Shown here: positions 45,821-53,443 of the stretch, piece by piece | Layout: each line of letters begins with the position of its first letter | How positions within the stretch are numbered: the first letter of the stretch is position 1 | NCBI RefSeq assembly: GCF_001591025.1 | Contig: NZ_BCTZ01000003.1 | Location: 186,001 to 250,000, forward strand | DNA: 64,000 nucleotides | Source of the DNA: Sphingomonas soli NBRC 100801 | GTDB taxonomy: Bacteria; Pseudomonadota; Alphaproteobacteria; Sphingomonadales; Sphingomonadaceae | Direction of reading: 5' to 3' | The notes under the pieces: generated by a model | What the model was told of the DNA's origin: nothing | What the model saw: only the letters and a program-made list of their open reading frames with translations | Database searches by the model: none | Position numbers and translations under genes: made by a program

Positions 45821-46663
45821 TTGCGTCCCACCTTATTCCTGTTCGCGATACTGGCGATGTTCGCGGGAAATGCGGCGCATGCGCAGGTGGTCGATGACCG
45901 CCCCATCGTTGTCACCGGAAAGAAGGGCGGTTCCGCCAAAGCGGCCCAGCGCCAGCTTCGCCAGATCGTCTCCGCCGTGGACGGCCAGCTTGCGCGCTTC
46001 GCCGAGCCGGTCTGCCCGATCGTGCTGGGCCTTTCGCCAGAGAGCAGCCTCGCGGTCGCGCGCCGCATGCGTGATATCGCGGAGGATGCGGGGGCAAAGG
46101 TCGCACCCGAGCGCTGCGATCCGAATATCGTCATCATCATCGCCGCGGACGCGGATATGTTCACCGCGGCGCTCCGCAAGCGCTTTCCGGCGATGTTCGC
46201 GGGCCTGCGCCCGGGTGAATTGCGGCGTGCCAAGCGCGAGGGGCCGGTGCATGCGTGGAACACGGTGGAGGTCCGGAACGAGGATGGCGAGGCCGCGACC
46301 GGCGGCGACGGGGAGGAGCCGCCTGTTCTGGCGGTGCAATCGGCGTCGAACATCCGTCCGCCCACCCAGCAGGTGACGCTCCAGTCGATCGTCGTGATCG
46401 ACGACGGCGCCGCGCTGGGAAAGTCGTTGACCCAGATTGCCGATTACGCGGCGATGCGCACGCTCGCGGGTGCACGCCCCCCGCGTGAACCCGGGATGGC
46501 GGAAACGATCCTCTCGCTCTTCGATGCCGATGGCGTCCCCCCGCCGCAGATGCTCACCCGGCTCGACAGCGGATTCATCAAGGAGCTCTACTCGGGCGCG
46601 GGGAATGCCACGGCCCGGCAAAAGGCTCGTGCAGCCGCGCGCAGGGTGGCGGGCGAGCGCTAG
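45821..46663 (+). CDS. Exported protein of unknown function with IVVTG motif
   Basis: The protein has 280 residues from TTG 45821. The signal peptide MRPTLFLFAILAMFAGNAAHA is followed by QVVDDRPIVVTGKKGG. The IVVTG sequence just after the cleavage site is typical of TonB-box-bearing and other exported sphingomonad proteins, yet no outer-membrane barrel follows. The remainder includes a hydrophobic strand NIVIIIAADADMF and two cysteines (EPVCPIVLG, ERCDPNIV). The family is unknown. Its end overlaps the convergent VWA gene by 4 bp. Confidence 0.7.
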   Translation: MRPTLFLFAILAMFAGNAAHAQVVDDRPIVVTGKKGGSAKAAQRQLRQIVSAVDGQLARFAEPVCPIVLGLSPESSLAVARRMRDIAEDAGAKVAPERCDPNIVIIIAADADMFTAALRKRFPAMFAGLRPGELRRAKREGPVHAWNTVEVRNEDGEAATGGDGEEPPVLAVQSASNIRPPTQQVTLQSIVVIDDGAALGKSLTQIADYAAMRTLAGARPPREPGMAETILSLFDADGVPPPQMLTRLDSGFIKELYSGAGNATARQKARAAARRVAGER

Positions 46664-47838
46664 CTTTTCCGGCTCAGCTCGCGCGTCGCGTCGTCGAGGC
46701 CCGCGAGCGTCAGCGGATACATGCGGTCGTTCATCAGCTCGCGGATGATTTTCACCGACTGGGTATAGCCCCATTGCGCCTCCGGCAGCACGTTGAGCCA
46801 CACTGCGGCGGGATAGGTGTTGGTCAGCCGCTGCATCCACACCGCGCCGGCTTCCTCGTTGAAATGCTCGACCGATCCGCCGGGATGAGTGATCTCATAC
46901 GCGCTCATCGAAGCATCGCCGACCAGGATCAACTTATAATCATGGCCATATTTGTGGAGGATGTCCCACATCGGCGTCCGCTCGGTGAAGCGGCGGCGAT
47001 TGTCCTTCCAAACGCCCTCATAGGGGCAATTGTGGAAGTAGAAGAATTCGAGGTTCTTGAACTCGGATGTAGCGGCCGAGAACAGCTCCTCGCAAAGCTT
47101 GACGAACGGGTCCATCGATCCGCCGACATCGAGGAACAGCAGCAGCTTCACCGCATTGTGCCGCTCAGGCCGCATCCGCACGTCGAGCCAGCCCTGCTTG
47201 GCGGTGCCCTCGATCGTCGCGTCGATATCGAGCTCGTCGGCGGCGCCTTCGCGGGCGAAACGGCGAAGACGCCGCAGCGCGACCTTGATGTTGCGCGTGC
47301 CCAGCTCGCGGGTGGCGTCGAGATTCTTGAACTCGCGCTGGTCCCACACCTTCAGCGCGCGCTTGTGCCTGCTTTCCCCGCCGATGCGGACGCCCTCGGG
47401 GTTGAAGCCCGAATTGCCATAGGGCGAGGTGCCGCCGGTCCCGACCCATTTGTTGCCGCCCTGATGCCGGCCCTGCTGCTCCTCCAGCCGCTTCTTTAGC
47501 GTCTCCATGATCTCGTCCCAGGAGCCGAGCGACTTGATCGCCTCCATCTCTTCTGGCGTCAGGAACTTCTCGGCGACGGCCTTGAGCCAGTCCTCCGGGA
47601 TGTCGGCGGGGGCGACGCCGTAATTGGTGGCGATGCCGCGGAACACCTTGGCGAAGACCTGATCGAAGCGATCGAGCAGCCCCTCGTCCTTCACGAAGGT
47701 GGCGCGGGCGAGATAATAGAAAGCCTCGGGCGTGCGATCGATCACATCGCGATCGAGCGCTTCGAGGAGGATCAGATGCTCCTTCAGGCTCGCCTGGATA
47801 CCAGCCGCACGCAACTCGTCGAGGAAGGAGAAGAACAT
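46660..47838 (-). CDS. VWA domain protein, CoxE/YehP-like partner of MoxR ATPases
   Basis: The protein has 392 residues from ATG 47838; the longer frame to 47874 lacks support. The helical N-terminal half (FFSFLDELRAAGIQASLKEHLILLEAL) is followed by a von Willebrand A domain. The motif LLFLDVGGSMDPFVKLCEEL has D-x-G-x-S at the metal site. KLILVGDASMSAYEI and WLNVLPEAQWGYTQSVKII match the CoxE-type family. Such proteins normally pair with MoxR AAA+ ATPases as chaperones for metal insertion. The only MoxR gene here is at 51877-52725, about 4 kb away on the same strand. Confidence 0.85.
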   Translation of the reverse strand: MFFSFLDELRAAGIQASLKEHLILLEALDRDVIDRTPEAFYYLARATFVKDEGLLDRFDQVFAKVFRGIATNYGVAPADIPEDWLKAVAEKFLTPEEMEAIKSLGSWDEIMETLKKRLEEQQGRHQGGNKWVGTGGTSPYGNSGFNPEGVRIGGESRHKRALKVWDQREFKNLDATRELGTRNIKVALRRLRRFAREGAADELDIDATIEGTAKQGWLDVRMRPERHNAVKLLLFLDVGGSMDPFVKLCEELFSAATSEFKNLEFFYFHNCPYEGVWKDNRRRFTERTPMWDILHKYGHDYKLILVGDASMSAYEITHPGGSVEHFNEEAGAVWMQRLTNTYPAAVWLNVLPEAQWGYTQSVKIIRELMNDRMYPLTLAGLDDATRELSRKS

Positions 47839-48044
47839 GGCGCCGGGTTTAGGGTCGGAACGGTGCGCCAGCAAGGGACAGGGGCGTGACGGCTTGGCTT
47901 CCCACTTTTCATGCGAATCGTGAAATTTCGCTTCGTGGCGGGCCTGGGCTGAGCAAAGGTGCGGCTACCCTGTAGGACAGCGTGACCGCCAATTTCTCCC
48001 TTGCTTCAGCGGGGGTGGGCTTGGTGGGGTGGCGGTGCCCTCTC

Positions 48045-48136
48045 CGTCATTCTGAACTTGTTTCAGCATCCAGCCCTCCACCAAATTCACCGCTGGGTTG
48101 GTGCACGTTGGACGCTGAAACAAGTTCAGGGTGACG
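48045..48136. repeat. Long inverted repeat, 'TTCTGAACTTGTTTCAG' family
   Basis: The 5' arm CGTCATTCTGAACTTGTTTC (48045-48064) continues AGCATCC and is matched in inverse by GGACGCTGAAACAAGTTCAG-GGTGACG (48110-48136). About 40 bases lie between, themselves holding an imperfect hairpin (CCACCAA / TTGGTG). The termini CGTCAT...GTGACG are the same as those of the REP doublets in nuo, which suggests a related mobile palindrome family. Confidence 0.85.
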
Positions 48137-48154
48137 GGGGAGATTGGGTTTCTC

Positions 48155-48295
48155 ATTCCTCCCTCGCGCAGCGGGGGAGGGGGACCGCCGCGAAGCGGTG
48201 GTGGAGGGGGCGTTGCCGCAGGGGATGCGCTTGCCGCCGGGCCCTCTCCGACAGGCTGCGCCTGCCACCTCCCCCGCTGAAGCGGGGGGAGGAAT
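48155..48295. repeat. Compound GC-rich palindromic element
   Basis: It opens ATTCCTCCCTCGCGCAGCGG (48155-48174) and ends with CCGCTGAAGCGGGGGGAGGAAT (48274-48295, long string split: CCGCTGAAGCGG + GGGGAGGAAT), so the ends are inverted copies. Internal hairpins such as CCGCC-GCGAA-GCGG are present. It abuts the 3' end of the ABC permease gene and may act as its transcription terminator. Confidence 0.75.
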
Positions 48296-48298
48296 ATA

Positions 48299-49021
48299 CT
48301 AGGCCTCGCGTCGGCTCAGGTGGAGGAGCATCGCCGCCATCACCGCCGCACCGCCGATCCCGCCCAGCATCCAGCCCAGTTGCTGGATCTCCGGCCGGGG
48401 CGACAGCATCCCCGCCGCGAGCAGCCATGGGAACCACGCCGCCTTGGTCGCGCCGAACGTGCCGATCCCGATGAACGTGCCCGCAATGCCGAAGACCAGC
48501 GGCACCACGAAGCTGCGATTCGCGAGCGCGACCCAGAGCTGGAGCATGCTGACCAGGGTGCAGGAGAGGGCCATGAGCCCGAGCCGTATGGCCAGGGCTG
48601 CATAATCGGGATGGCCGGTCACGCCCAGCGGATGGAGCAGCGAGAGGAGAGCAGCGCCGCCGAGCAGGAACAGGAACAGCAGCACAGACATCGCCGCGAC
48701 GAGCCCGAGCATCACGATTGCCTTGGCGAGAAACACATGGGGCCGCGCGCCCGGCAGGGTGAGCAGATGGTTCCAGTTGCGCGAGCCATGCTCCATCTGC
48801 GCCATCAGCACGCTGAGCGCGGTGATCGCGAGCGGCAGCATCACGAACGACCAGATGCCGGGGCCGGTCATGACAAAGGCGGCGAGATTTACCGGCGCCT
48901 TCTTGTCGAAGGCGATGATCGTGCCGAGCAGCGCGACACATCCGGGTGCGGCGACGCAGAGCATCAGCGCGAGGCTGCGGCGCAGCTTGAGGATTTCGGC
49001 GATCAGATAGCGGTGCAGCAT
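48299..49021 (-). CDS. ABC-2 type transporter permease subunit
   Basis: The protein has 240 residues with six apparent membrane helices (for example LALMLCVAAPGCVALLGTIIAF, LLFLFLLGGAALLSLLHPLGV). The conserved EHGSRNWNHLLTLPGARPHVFLAKAI after the second helix is typical of permeases of bacteriocin-immunity and lantibiotic-type ABC-2 exporters. It lies 11 bp after the ATPase gene, which supplies its energy. The substrate is unknown. Confidence 0.85.
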   Translation of the reverse strand: MLHRYLIAEILKLRRSLALMLCVAAPGCVALLGTIIAFDKKAPVNLAAFVMTGPGIWSFVMLPLAITALSVLMAQMEHGSRNWNHLLTLPGARPHVFLAKAIVMLGLVAAMSVLLFLFLLGGAALLSLLHPLGVTGHPDYAALAIRLGLMALSCTLVSMLQLWVALANRSFVVPLVFGIAGTFIGIGTFGATKAAWFPWLLAAGMLSPRPEIQQLGWMLGGIGGAAVMAAMLLHLSRREA

Positions 49022-49032
49022 GGGGTGGCTCC

Positions 49033-49920
49033 TCAGGCGGCCTGAGCGATGTGGCGGTGATAGATTCCTTCCAGCGAAGGCCGGTGGCGGGCGAGATGCG
49101 AAAGCGACTGCCCCTCGCGCACCAGCAGCGCCGCGATCTCGGCAGGGTCCTCCGCATCGACCAGCAGATTACCCGCCTCGCTCTGGCGAACCGAGAAGCC
49201 GGCGCCCCCCAGGATCATCGCCGCGCGGGGGCGATCGCCGGTATCGACCTCCACCGCCGCGATGCCGCCGAGCAGCGCATCGAGCCGCGATTCGACCAGC
49301 AGCCGCCCGCGATGGAGCAGCCCGACATGCGTCGCGACCTGCTCGACTTCGGAGAGGAGATGGCTGGAGACGATCAGCGTGACGTCGCCGGTCTCGGGCA
49401 GGCGGCGCAGCAGATGGCGCATGTCGCGAATGCCGTCGGGATCGAGGCCGTTGGTCGGCTCGTCGAGGATCAGCAGGCGCGGATTGCCGAGCAGTGCCCG
49501 CGCGATGCCGAGCCGCTGGCGCATGCCGAGCGAATAGCCGCCGACGCGTTCGTCGCCCGCGCCGCGGAGATCGACGATATCGAGCACCCGATCGATCTCG
49601 CGCCGCGGAAGGCCGAGCAGGATGCGGGTGAGATCGAGATTCTGGCGGCCGGTGAGGTGATCATAGGTGGAAGGCGTCTCGATCAGCGAGCCGATGCTGG
49701 TGCGCGCCTTCGCCGCATCCTCGCCGAACAGACGGATCGTCCCGGAATCGGCGCGCAACAGGCCGAGGACGAGCTTGAGCGTCGTGGTCTTGCCCGCGCC
49801 ATTGGCGCCAAGAAAGCCATATATCGCGCGGCGCGGGACATTGAGCGAGACTGCATCGACGGCGGGCGCACCCTTGCCGAAGCGCTTGGTCAGGCGATGG
49901 GTTTCCAGGGCAGCGGTCAT
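49033..49920 (-). CDS. ABC transporter ATP-binding protein
   Basis: The protein has 295 residues. Walker A GANGAGKTT, signature YSLGMRQRLGIARAL, Walker B LLILDEPTNGLDP and the switch histidine in LIVSSHLLSEVE are all intact. The C-terminal extension (about 215-295) is as in DRA/BcrA-type exporters. With the downstream permease it forms a two-gene exporter. Its promoter region is shared with the divergent DUF2975-HTH pair and contains a strong inverted repeat, so the two transcripts may be co-controlled. Confidence 0.93.
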   Translation of the reverse strand: MTAALETHRLTKRFGKGAPAVDAVSLNVPRRAIYGFLGANGAGKTTTLKLVLGLLRADSGTIRLFGEDAAKARTSIGSLIETPSTYDHLTGRQNLDLTRILLGLPRREIDRVLDIVDLRGAGDERVGGYSLGMRQRLGIARALLGNPRLLILDEPTNGLDPDGIRDMRHLLRRLPETGDVTLIVSSHLLSEVEQVATHVGLLHRGRLLVESRLDALLGGIAAVEVDTGDRPRAAMILGGAGFSVRQSEAGNLLVDAEDPAEIAALLVREGQSLSHLARHRPSLEGIYHRHIAQAA

Positions 49921-49933
49921 GCATCGACTCCGA

Positions 49934-49986
49934 ATTTAACTATAGCTTAAATTTGCCAATCGTGGAAATTTAAGTCAAGGTTAAAT
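49934..49986. promoter_or_regulatory. AT-rich inverted repeat operator between ABC exporter and DUF2975-HTH genes
   Basis: Two 21-base arms in inverse orientation share ATTTAAC-N5-CTTAAATTT (49934-49954 and, on the other strand, 49966-49986), separated by 11 bases. This is the only strongly AT-rich sequence in the area and lies exactly between the divergent starts (49920 and 50008). The likely binder is the small HTH protein encoded at 50463, which would then be autoregulated and also control the exporter. Confidence 0.6.
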
Positions 49987-50007
49987 CATGAGCGGCATGG
50001 AGACCCT

Positions 50008-50463
50008 ATGATCGACACGCTTCGCGCCCGTGCGCGCATCCTGATGTGGCTGGTGACGGTGCCCTTCGTGCTGCTGCTTCTGGTCGCCGCGATCCTGATC
50101 CTCGCGCCGATCTGGACCGGCCGCTTTTCGTGGCCGGCGCTGATCTTCAACCTGCCGATGTATATCTATGTCTGGGCGATCTGGATGGTGCGGCAGGCGC
50201 TTGGATCGATCGCTTCGGGGGCGGTGTTCGGGCAGGTCGTGCCGCAGCTGCTGCTGCGAATCGGCGCGGCGTTGTTTGCCGGCGGCTTGATCAACGTGTT
50301 CGGCGTGCCGCTGCTGATGCGCCTGATCTATAGCCAGGGCGCCTATGCGCGGTTCGATGGCGCCGCGATCACGCTGGGGGTGATCGGCGCGACGCTCGTC
50401 CTCGTCGCGCAATTGCTCGCCCAGGCATCGGCCGCGCGCGAAGAGCTGGACGAGTTTTTCTGA
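50008..50463 (+). CDS. DUF2975 family membrane protein
   Basis: The protein has 151 residues with four membrane helices (LMWLVTVPFVLLLLVAAILILAPIW, FNLPMYIYVWAIWMV, LLLRIGAALFAGGLINVFGVPLLM, ITLGVIGATLVLVAQLLAQA). It ends EELDEFF. The layout matches DUF2975 proteins, which are usually encoded next to a small Cro/CI-type regulator, as here (one-base overlap with the HTH gene). The biochemical role is unknown; a signal-sensing partner of the regulator is a common guess. Confidence 0.82.
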   Translation: MIDTLRARARILMWLVTVPFVLLLLVAAILILAPIWTGRFSWPALIFNLPMYIYVWAIWMVRQALGSIASGAVFGQVVPQLLLRIGAALFAGGLINVFGVPLLMRLIYSQGAYARFDGAAITLGVIGATLVLVAQLLAQASAAREELDEFF

Positions 50464-50696
50464 TGCCGGTGAAGGTCACGCTGGACGCCGTGCTCGCCAA
50501 ACGCGGCATGACGGGCAAGCAGCTCGCCGAGCAGATGGGGCTCAGCGAGACCCAGCTCTCGCTGTTCCGCTCGGGCAAGGTGCGGGGCATCCGCTTCGCC
50601 ACGCTCGCCAAGATGTGCGCGGTCCTGGAATGCGCGCCGGGGGAATTGCTGGATTACGAGGCGGATCCGTCGGATTTGTCCGCGCCCGAAGACTGA
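50463..50696 (+). CDS. Small Cro/CI-type helix-turn-helix regulator (YozG-like)
   Basis: The protein has 77 residues and is essentially one HTH_26/XRE domain: VTLDAVLAKRGMTGKQLAEQMGLSETQLSLFRSGK, then FATLAKMCAVLECAPGELLDYE. The first helices and turn are intact. It is translated with the DUF2975 gene (overlap at 50463). The candidate operator at 49934-49986 lies upstream of both. Its 3' end overlaps a convergent short membrane-protein gene by 43 bp. Confidence 0.9.
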   Translation: MPVKVTLDAVLAKRGMTGKQLAEQMGLSETQLSLFRSGKVRGIRFATLAKMCAVLECAPGELLDYEADPSDLSAPED

Positions 50697-50947
50697 GGCG
50701 CCCGGTGCACCAGTTCCACCAGCACAAATGAGATGATCATCAGCAGATACCAGGCTCCCAGCTTGCCGGGGGAGACGAGCAGCAGGCCAAGCATCAACCC
50801 GCCGAACAGGCAGGCCCAGCCTTGCTTGAAGCCGAACAGCAGGAACTCATAAAGCCAGCTGCGCCAGCCCGGGCGGGGCTCGAACGCTTCCAGCTGGGCG
50901 CGGATGCGGGCGAAGCGGGTGGCGCCGAGAGAGCGGGGATCGGTCAG
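50654..50947 (-). CDS. Short DUF817-like membrane protein, probably truncated
   Basis: The protein has about 97 residues. SWLYEFLLFGFKQGWACLFGG resembles the first helix block of DUF817 proteins, but the match stops after about 35 residues. A single further helix (WYLLMIISFVLVELVHRA) and a hydrophilic tail follow. Normal DUF817 proteins are more than twice as long. No ATG, GTG or TTG is suitably placed; CTG 50947-50945 overlaps the stop of the upstream gene (CTGA). It may be a remnant or a minimal relative. Confidence 0.45.
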   Translation of the reverse strand: MTDPRSLGATRFARIRAQLEAFEPRPGWRSWLYEFLLFGFKQGWACLFGGLMLGLLLVSPGKLGAWYLLMIISFVLVELVHRAPQSSGADKSDGSAS

Positions 50948-51381
50948 TCCACTTCCTCCGCCCAGAATATGAAGGCGTTCTGCGCGTCCCAGCCGATGAT
51001 TCCGCAGTCGAAGGTGGCGCCGGTCAACGGCATCCACCAAGTGTTCGTCTGTCCGGGCATCCAGCCATTGGCCAGCCACACGGGCCGGTCCCGCAGTTCG
51101 GCCAGCGCCTGCTTTGCCTCGGAAACTGCGTGCGGTTTGGGCGCAGAATGATGGGCAAGGCTGGTCGTGGCGGCAACCGCGAGCACATAGGCAGCGTCGG
51201 AAAGGCTGACGGCCTTTATGCCGCCGGGGACAAACGGATCGTCGCGTGAAGTCGGATAATCGAGCTTTGCCGCGATCAGGCGGGCCATCTGGCCGTCGCG
51301 GCCCTCGGGGCGTTCCCCGATCCACCAGCGCGCACGCCGATGGCGCGCATGTCGTTGGAAGCACGCTTCGAGGATAGGCAT
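50944..51381 (-). CDS. Protein of unknown function, 145 residues
   Basis: ATG 51381 was chosen (MPILEACFQRHARHRR); the frame is open to 51429. No signal peptide or membrane segment is present. A Trp-rich C-terminal half (WLANGWMPGQTNTWWMPL, FIFWAEEVD) stands out, together with a basic start. No family is recognised. Its stop codon is shared with the presumed CTG start of the next gene on the same strand. Confidence 0.55.
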   Translation of the reverse strand: MPILEACFQRHARHRRARWWIGERPEGRDGQMARLIAAKLDYPTSRDDPFVPGGIKAVSLSDAAYVLAVAATTSLAHHSAPKPHAVSEAKQALAELRDRPVWLANGWMPGQTNTWWMPLTGATFDCGIIGWDAQNAFIFWAEEVD

Positions 51382-51466
51382 GGGATACAAGGCTAAGCTG
51401 CCCCGACGCGCCGTGTGCGTACACGACAATAGGGCCGTCCTCCCTTGCGCCGCTCCGCCATCCGCC

Positions 51467-51880
51467 TCAGCCGATCGGTGCAGGCTGGCGCGGGGTGTGG
51501 AGCAGGGCGGGATCGAGGCAGGCGCATTCGGGGGCGCTATCGGTCCAGATCAGTTCGGTCGGGCGGTAACGGTTCGGATCGTCCAACGCGCCGACGCGGA
51601 CGCCAAGGAACTTCGGGGCTTCTGCGGGGCCTGTGAAAAGCGGCGTCCCGCAATCGGGGCAGAAGCCGCGGCGCATGCGATTGCCGCTGTCGGCGACGCT
51701 TTCATACCAGCGCACGTCGCCGGTGATCGAGACCTGCTCGATCCGGTACATCGCGTTGGTGGTGCCGCTGCCGGCCGCCCAATATTGGCAATCGCGGCAC
51801 CAGCAGGTGCGAACGCGCAGCGGCGCGCCCTCGATCGCGATGCGGACCTTGCCGCACAGGCAGCCCGCGTGCGTGGTCAT
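51467..51880 (-). CDS. GFA family (CENP-V/glutathione-dependent formaldehyde-activating-like) zinc protein
   Basis: The protein has 137 residues. Zinc-binding cysteine sets are clear: GCLCGKV near the N-terminus, TCWCRDCQYW near 25-34, and GFCPDCGTPLF near 72-82, the typical beta-tent GFA pattern. The family name is historical; most members have no proven formaldehyde activity. It overlaps the moxR-type gene by 4 bp (51877-51880), so both are probably on one transcript. Confidence 0.9.
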   Translation of the reverse strand: MTTHAGCLCGKVRIAIEGAPLRVRTCWCRDCQYWAAGSGTTNAMYRIEQVSITGDVRWYESVADSGNRMRRGFCPDCGTPLFTGPAEAPKFLGVRVGALDDPNRYRPTELIWTDSAPECACLDPALLHTPRQPAPIG

Positions 51881-52725
51881 TTGCCCTGCTGCCGCCGGGC
51901 CATGAACGCCAGCCGTTCAAACAGCATCACATCCTGTTCGTTCTTGAGCAGCGCGCCGTGGAGCGGCGGGATCGCCTTGGTCGGGTCGCGGTTCTGAAGC
52001 ACGTCCAGGGGCATCTCCTCGTGGAGCAGCAGCTTGAGCCAATCGAGTAGCTCGCTGGTCGAGGGCTTCTTCTTGAGACCGGGCACTTCGCGGATATCGT
52101 AGAAGATATCCATTGCCTTGCTCACCAGCATCTTCTGGATGCCGGGGAAGTGGACGTCGATGATCGCCTGCATCGTCTCGCGATCGGGGAACTTGATATA
52201 GTGGAAGAAGCAGCGGCGCAGGAATGCGTCGGGCAGTTCCTTCTCGTTGTTGCTGGTGATGACGACGATCGGGCGCTCCGCGGCGCGGACGGTCTCCTTG
52301 GTCTCATAGACATGGAATTCCATGCGATCGAGTTCCTGGAGCAGATCGTTCGGAAACTCGATATCGGCCTTATCGATCTCGTCGATCAGCAGCACCGGCA
52401 GTTGCGGCGCGGTGAACGCCTCCCAGAGCTTACCCTTGCGGATGTAATTGGCGATGTCGTGCACACGCTCATCGCCCAGCTGGCCATCGCGCAGCCGCGC
52501 CACCGCATCATATTCGTACAGGCCCTGCTGCGCCTTGGTCGTGGATTTTACGTTCCACTCGATTAGCGGCGCGCCGACCGCCTTGGCGATCTCATAGGCC
52601 AGCACGGTCTTCCCCGTGCCGGGTTCGCCCTTGACGAGGAGGGGACGGCGCAGCGTGACCGCTGCATTGACCGCGACCTTCAGATCATCGGTCGCGACAT
52701 AGCTCTGGGTGCCTTCAAAACGCAT
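51877..52725 (-). CDS. MoxR-type AAA+ ATPase
   Basis: The protein has 282 residues from ATG 52725. Walker A LLVKGEPGTGKTVLA, Walker B VLLIDEIDKAD, sensor 1 IVVITSNNEKELPDAF and arginine-finger RRCFFHYIKFPD are visible. The C-terminal lid carries PGLKKKPSTSELLDWLKLLL. MoxR/CoxD ATPases work with VWA proteins to activate or metallate target enzymes. The likely partner is the CoxE-type gene at 46660-47838. The upstream frame to 52761 lacks a convincing ribosome-binding site. Confidence 0.92.
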   Translation of the reverse strand: MRFEGTQSYVATDDLKVAVNAAVTLRRPLLVKGEPGTGKTVLAYEIAKAVGAPLIEWNVKSTTKAQQGLYEYDAVARLRDGQLGDERVHDIANYIRKGKLWEAFTAPQLPVLLIDEIDKADIEFPNDLLQELDRMEFHVYETKETVRAAERPIVVITSNNEKELPDAFLRRCFFHYIKFPDRETMQAIIDVHFPGIQKMLVSKAMDIFYDIREVPGLKKKPSTSELLDWLKLLLHEEMPLDVLQNRDPTKAIPPLHGALLKNEQDVMLFERLAFMARRQQGK

Positions 52726-52777
52726 GAAGGGGGGATAGAGGGGTTCGGTTGCTCGTTGCAACCCTTAGTGCCCGGGA

Positions 52778-53443
52778 TCAGTGCCGATCGCGGGCGCTGG
52801 CGCGCGCCTCGAGCAGATCCCACAGTCCGCGATGCTGTGCGAAGAGCTGTTGTGCGCCGAAAAGCATCGCGCGCTCGACCGGCCCGGCGCGGACCAGCGC
52901 ATCGATGACCGTGGCGGTTTCCTCGAACGGCGGCAGGGCGAAGGGGGGCGGGGTGAGGTTCAGGCGGTCGGCGGCGGCGTCGAGCACCTTGCGGATTTCG
53001 AGCCAGTCGATCGCCAGCGCCAGAGCCGCGCCGATCGCGCATCCCGCGCGGTCCGATTGGGCCAGCGTTTCCAGAGCATGGCGCTGCGATGCTGCTGCTG
53101 CTTCGGATTCGGCATGCCCCGGCGTACTCGGCAACGGACCCGCAGCGGCGACGATTCGGACTAGGAAGGCGCGTTCCGTCGCGAATGCTCCCGCGGCGCT
53201 CTCCAGCCACGCCTGCTCGCTGCCAAGCGGCGCATGCGTTGCCGCGTGATCGATCACGCCGGGATGCCGGCCATGCAGGATGCACATGTAGTGCGCCGCA
53301 TCGGCGAGATCGCGAACCGGCTCCACATTGGCCTGGAGCCGCTGGAGATAAGGATGGTTTGCGCTTCCGTCAGAGGCCGCGAGCGCACCCATGGAGCTCC
53401 AGCCGCCTGCCAGTCGCGCAACGTTCACGGATTCAAGCGGCAT
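52778..53443 (-). CDS. Protein of unknown function, helical, 221 residues
   Basis: ATG 53443 was chosen (MPLESVNVARLAGGW); upstream codons to 53563 look noncoding. The product is Ala-rich and predicted largely helical. HYMCILHGRHPGVIDHA, AGCAIGAALALAIDWLEIRKVLDAAA and LFAQHRGLWDLLEARA are its notable stretches, with several histidines that could bind metal. There are no membrane segments. The family is not recognised. Confidence 0.6.
   Translation of the reverse strand: MPLESVNVARLAGGWSSMGALAASDGSANHPYLQRLQANVEPVRDLADAAHYMCILHGRHPGVIDHAATHAPLGSEQAWLESAAGAFATERAFLVRIVAAAGPLPSTPGHAESEAAAASQRHALETLAQSDRAGCAIGAALALAIDWLEIRKVLDAAADRLNLTPPPFALPPFEETATVIDALVRAGPVERAMLFGAQQLFAQHRGLWDLLEARASARDRH

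Larger units (their letters stand above)
47839..48298. other. 460-bp gene-free gap filled largely by inverted repeats
   Basis: No convincing gene is present. The first 200 bases (47839-48044) would carry the promoter of the minus-strand VWA gene. They also hold the start of a repeat tract (CCCTTGCTTCAGCGGGGGTGGG near 47998). Two large palindromic elements follow and are listed separately. The ABC permease gene ends at 48299 directly at the edge of the second one. Confidence 0.8.
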
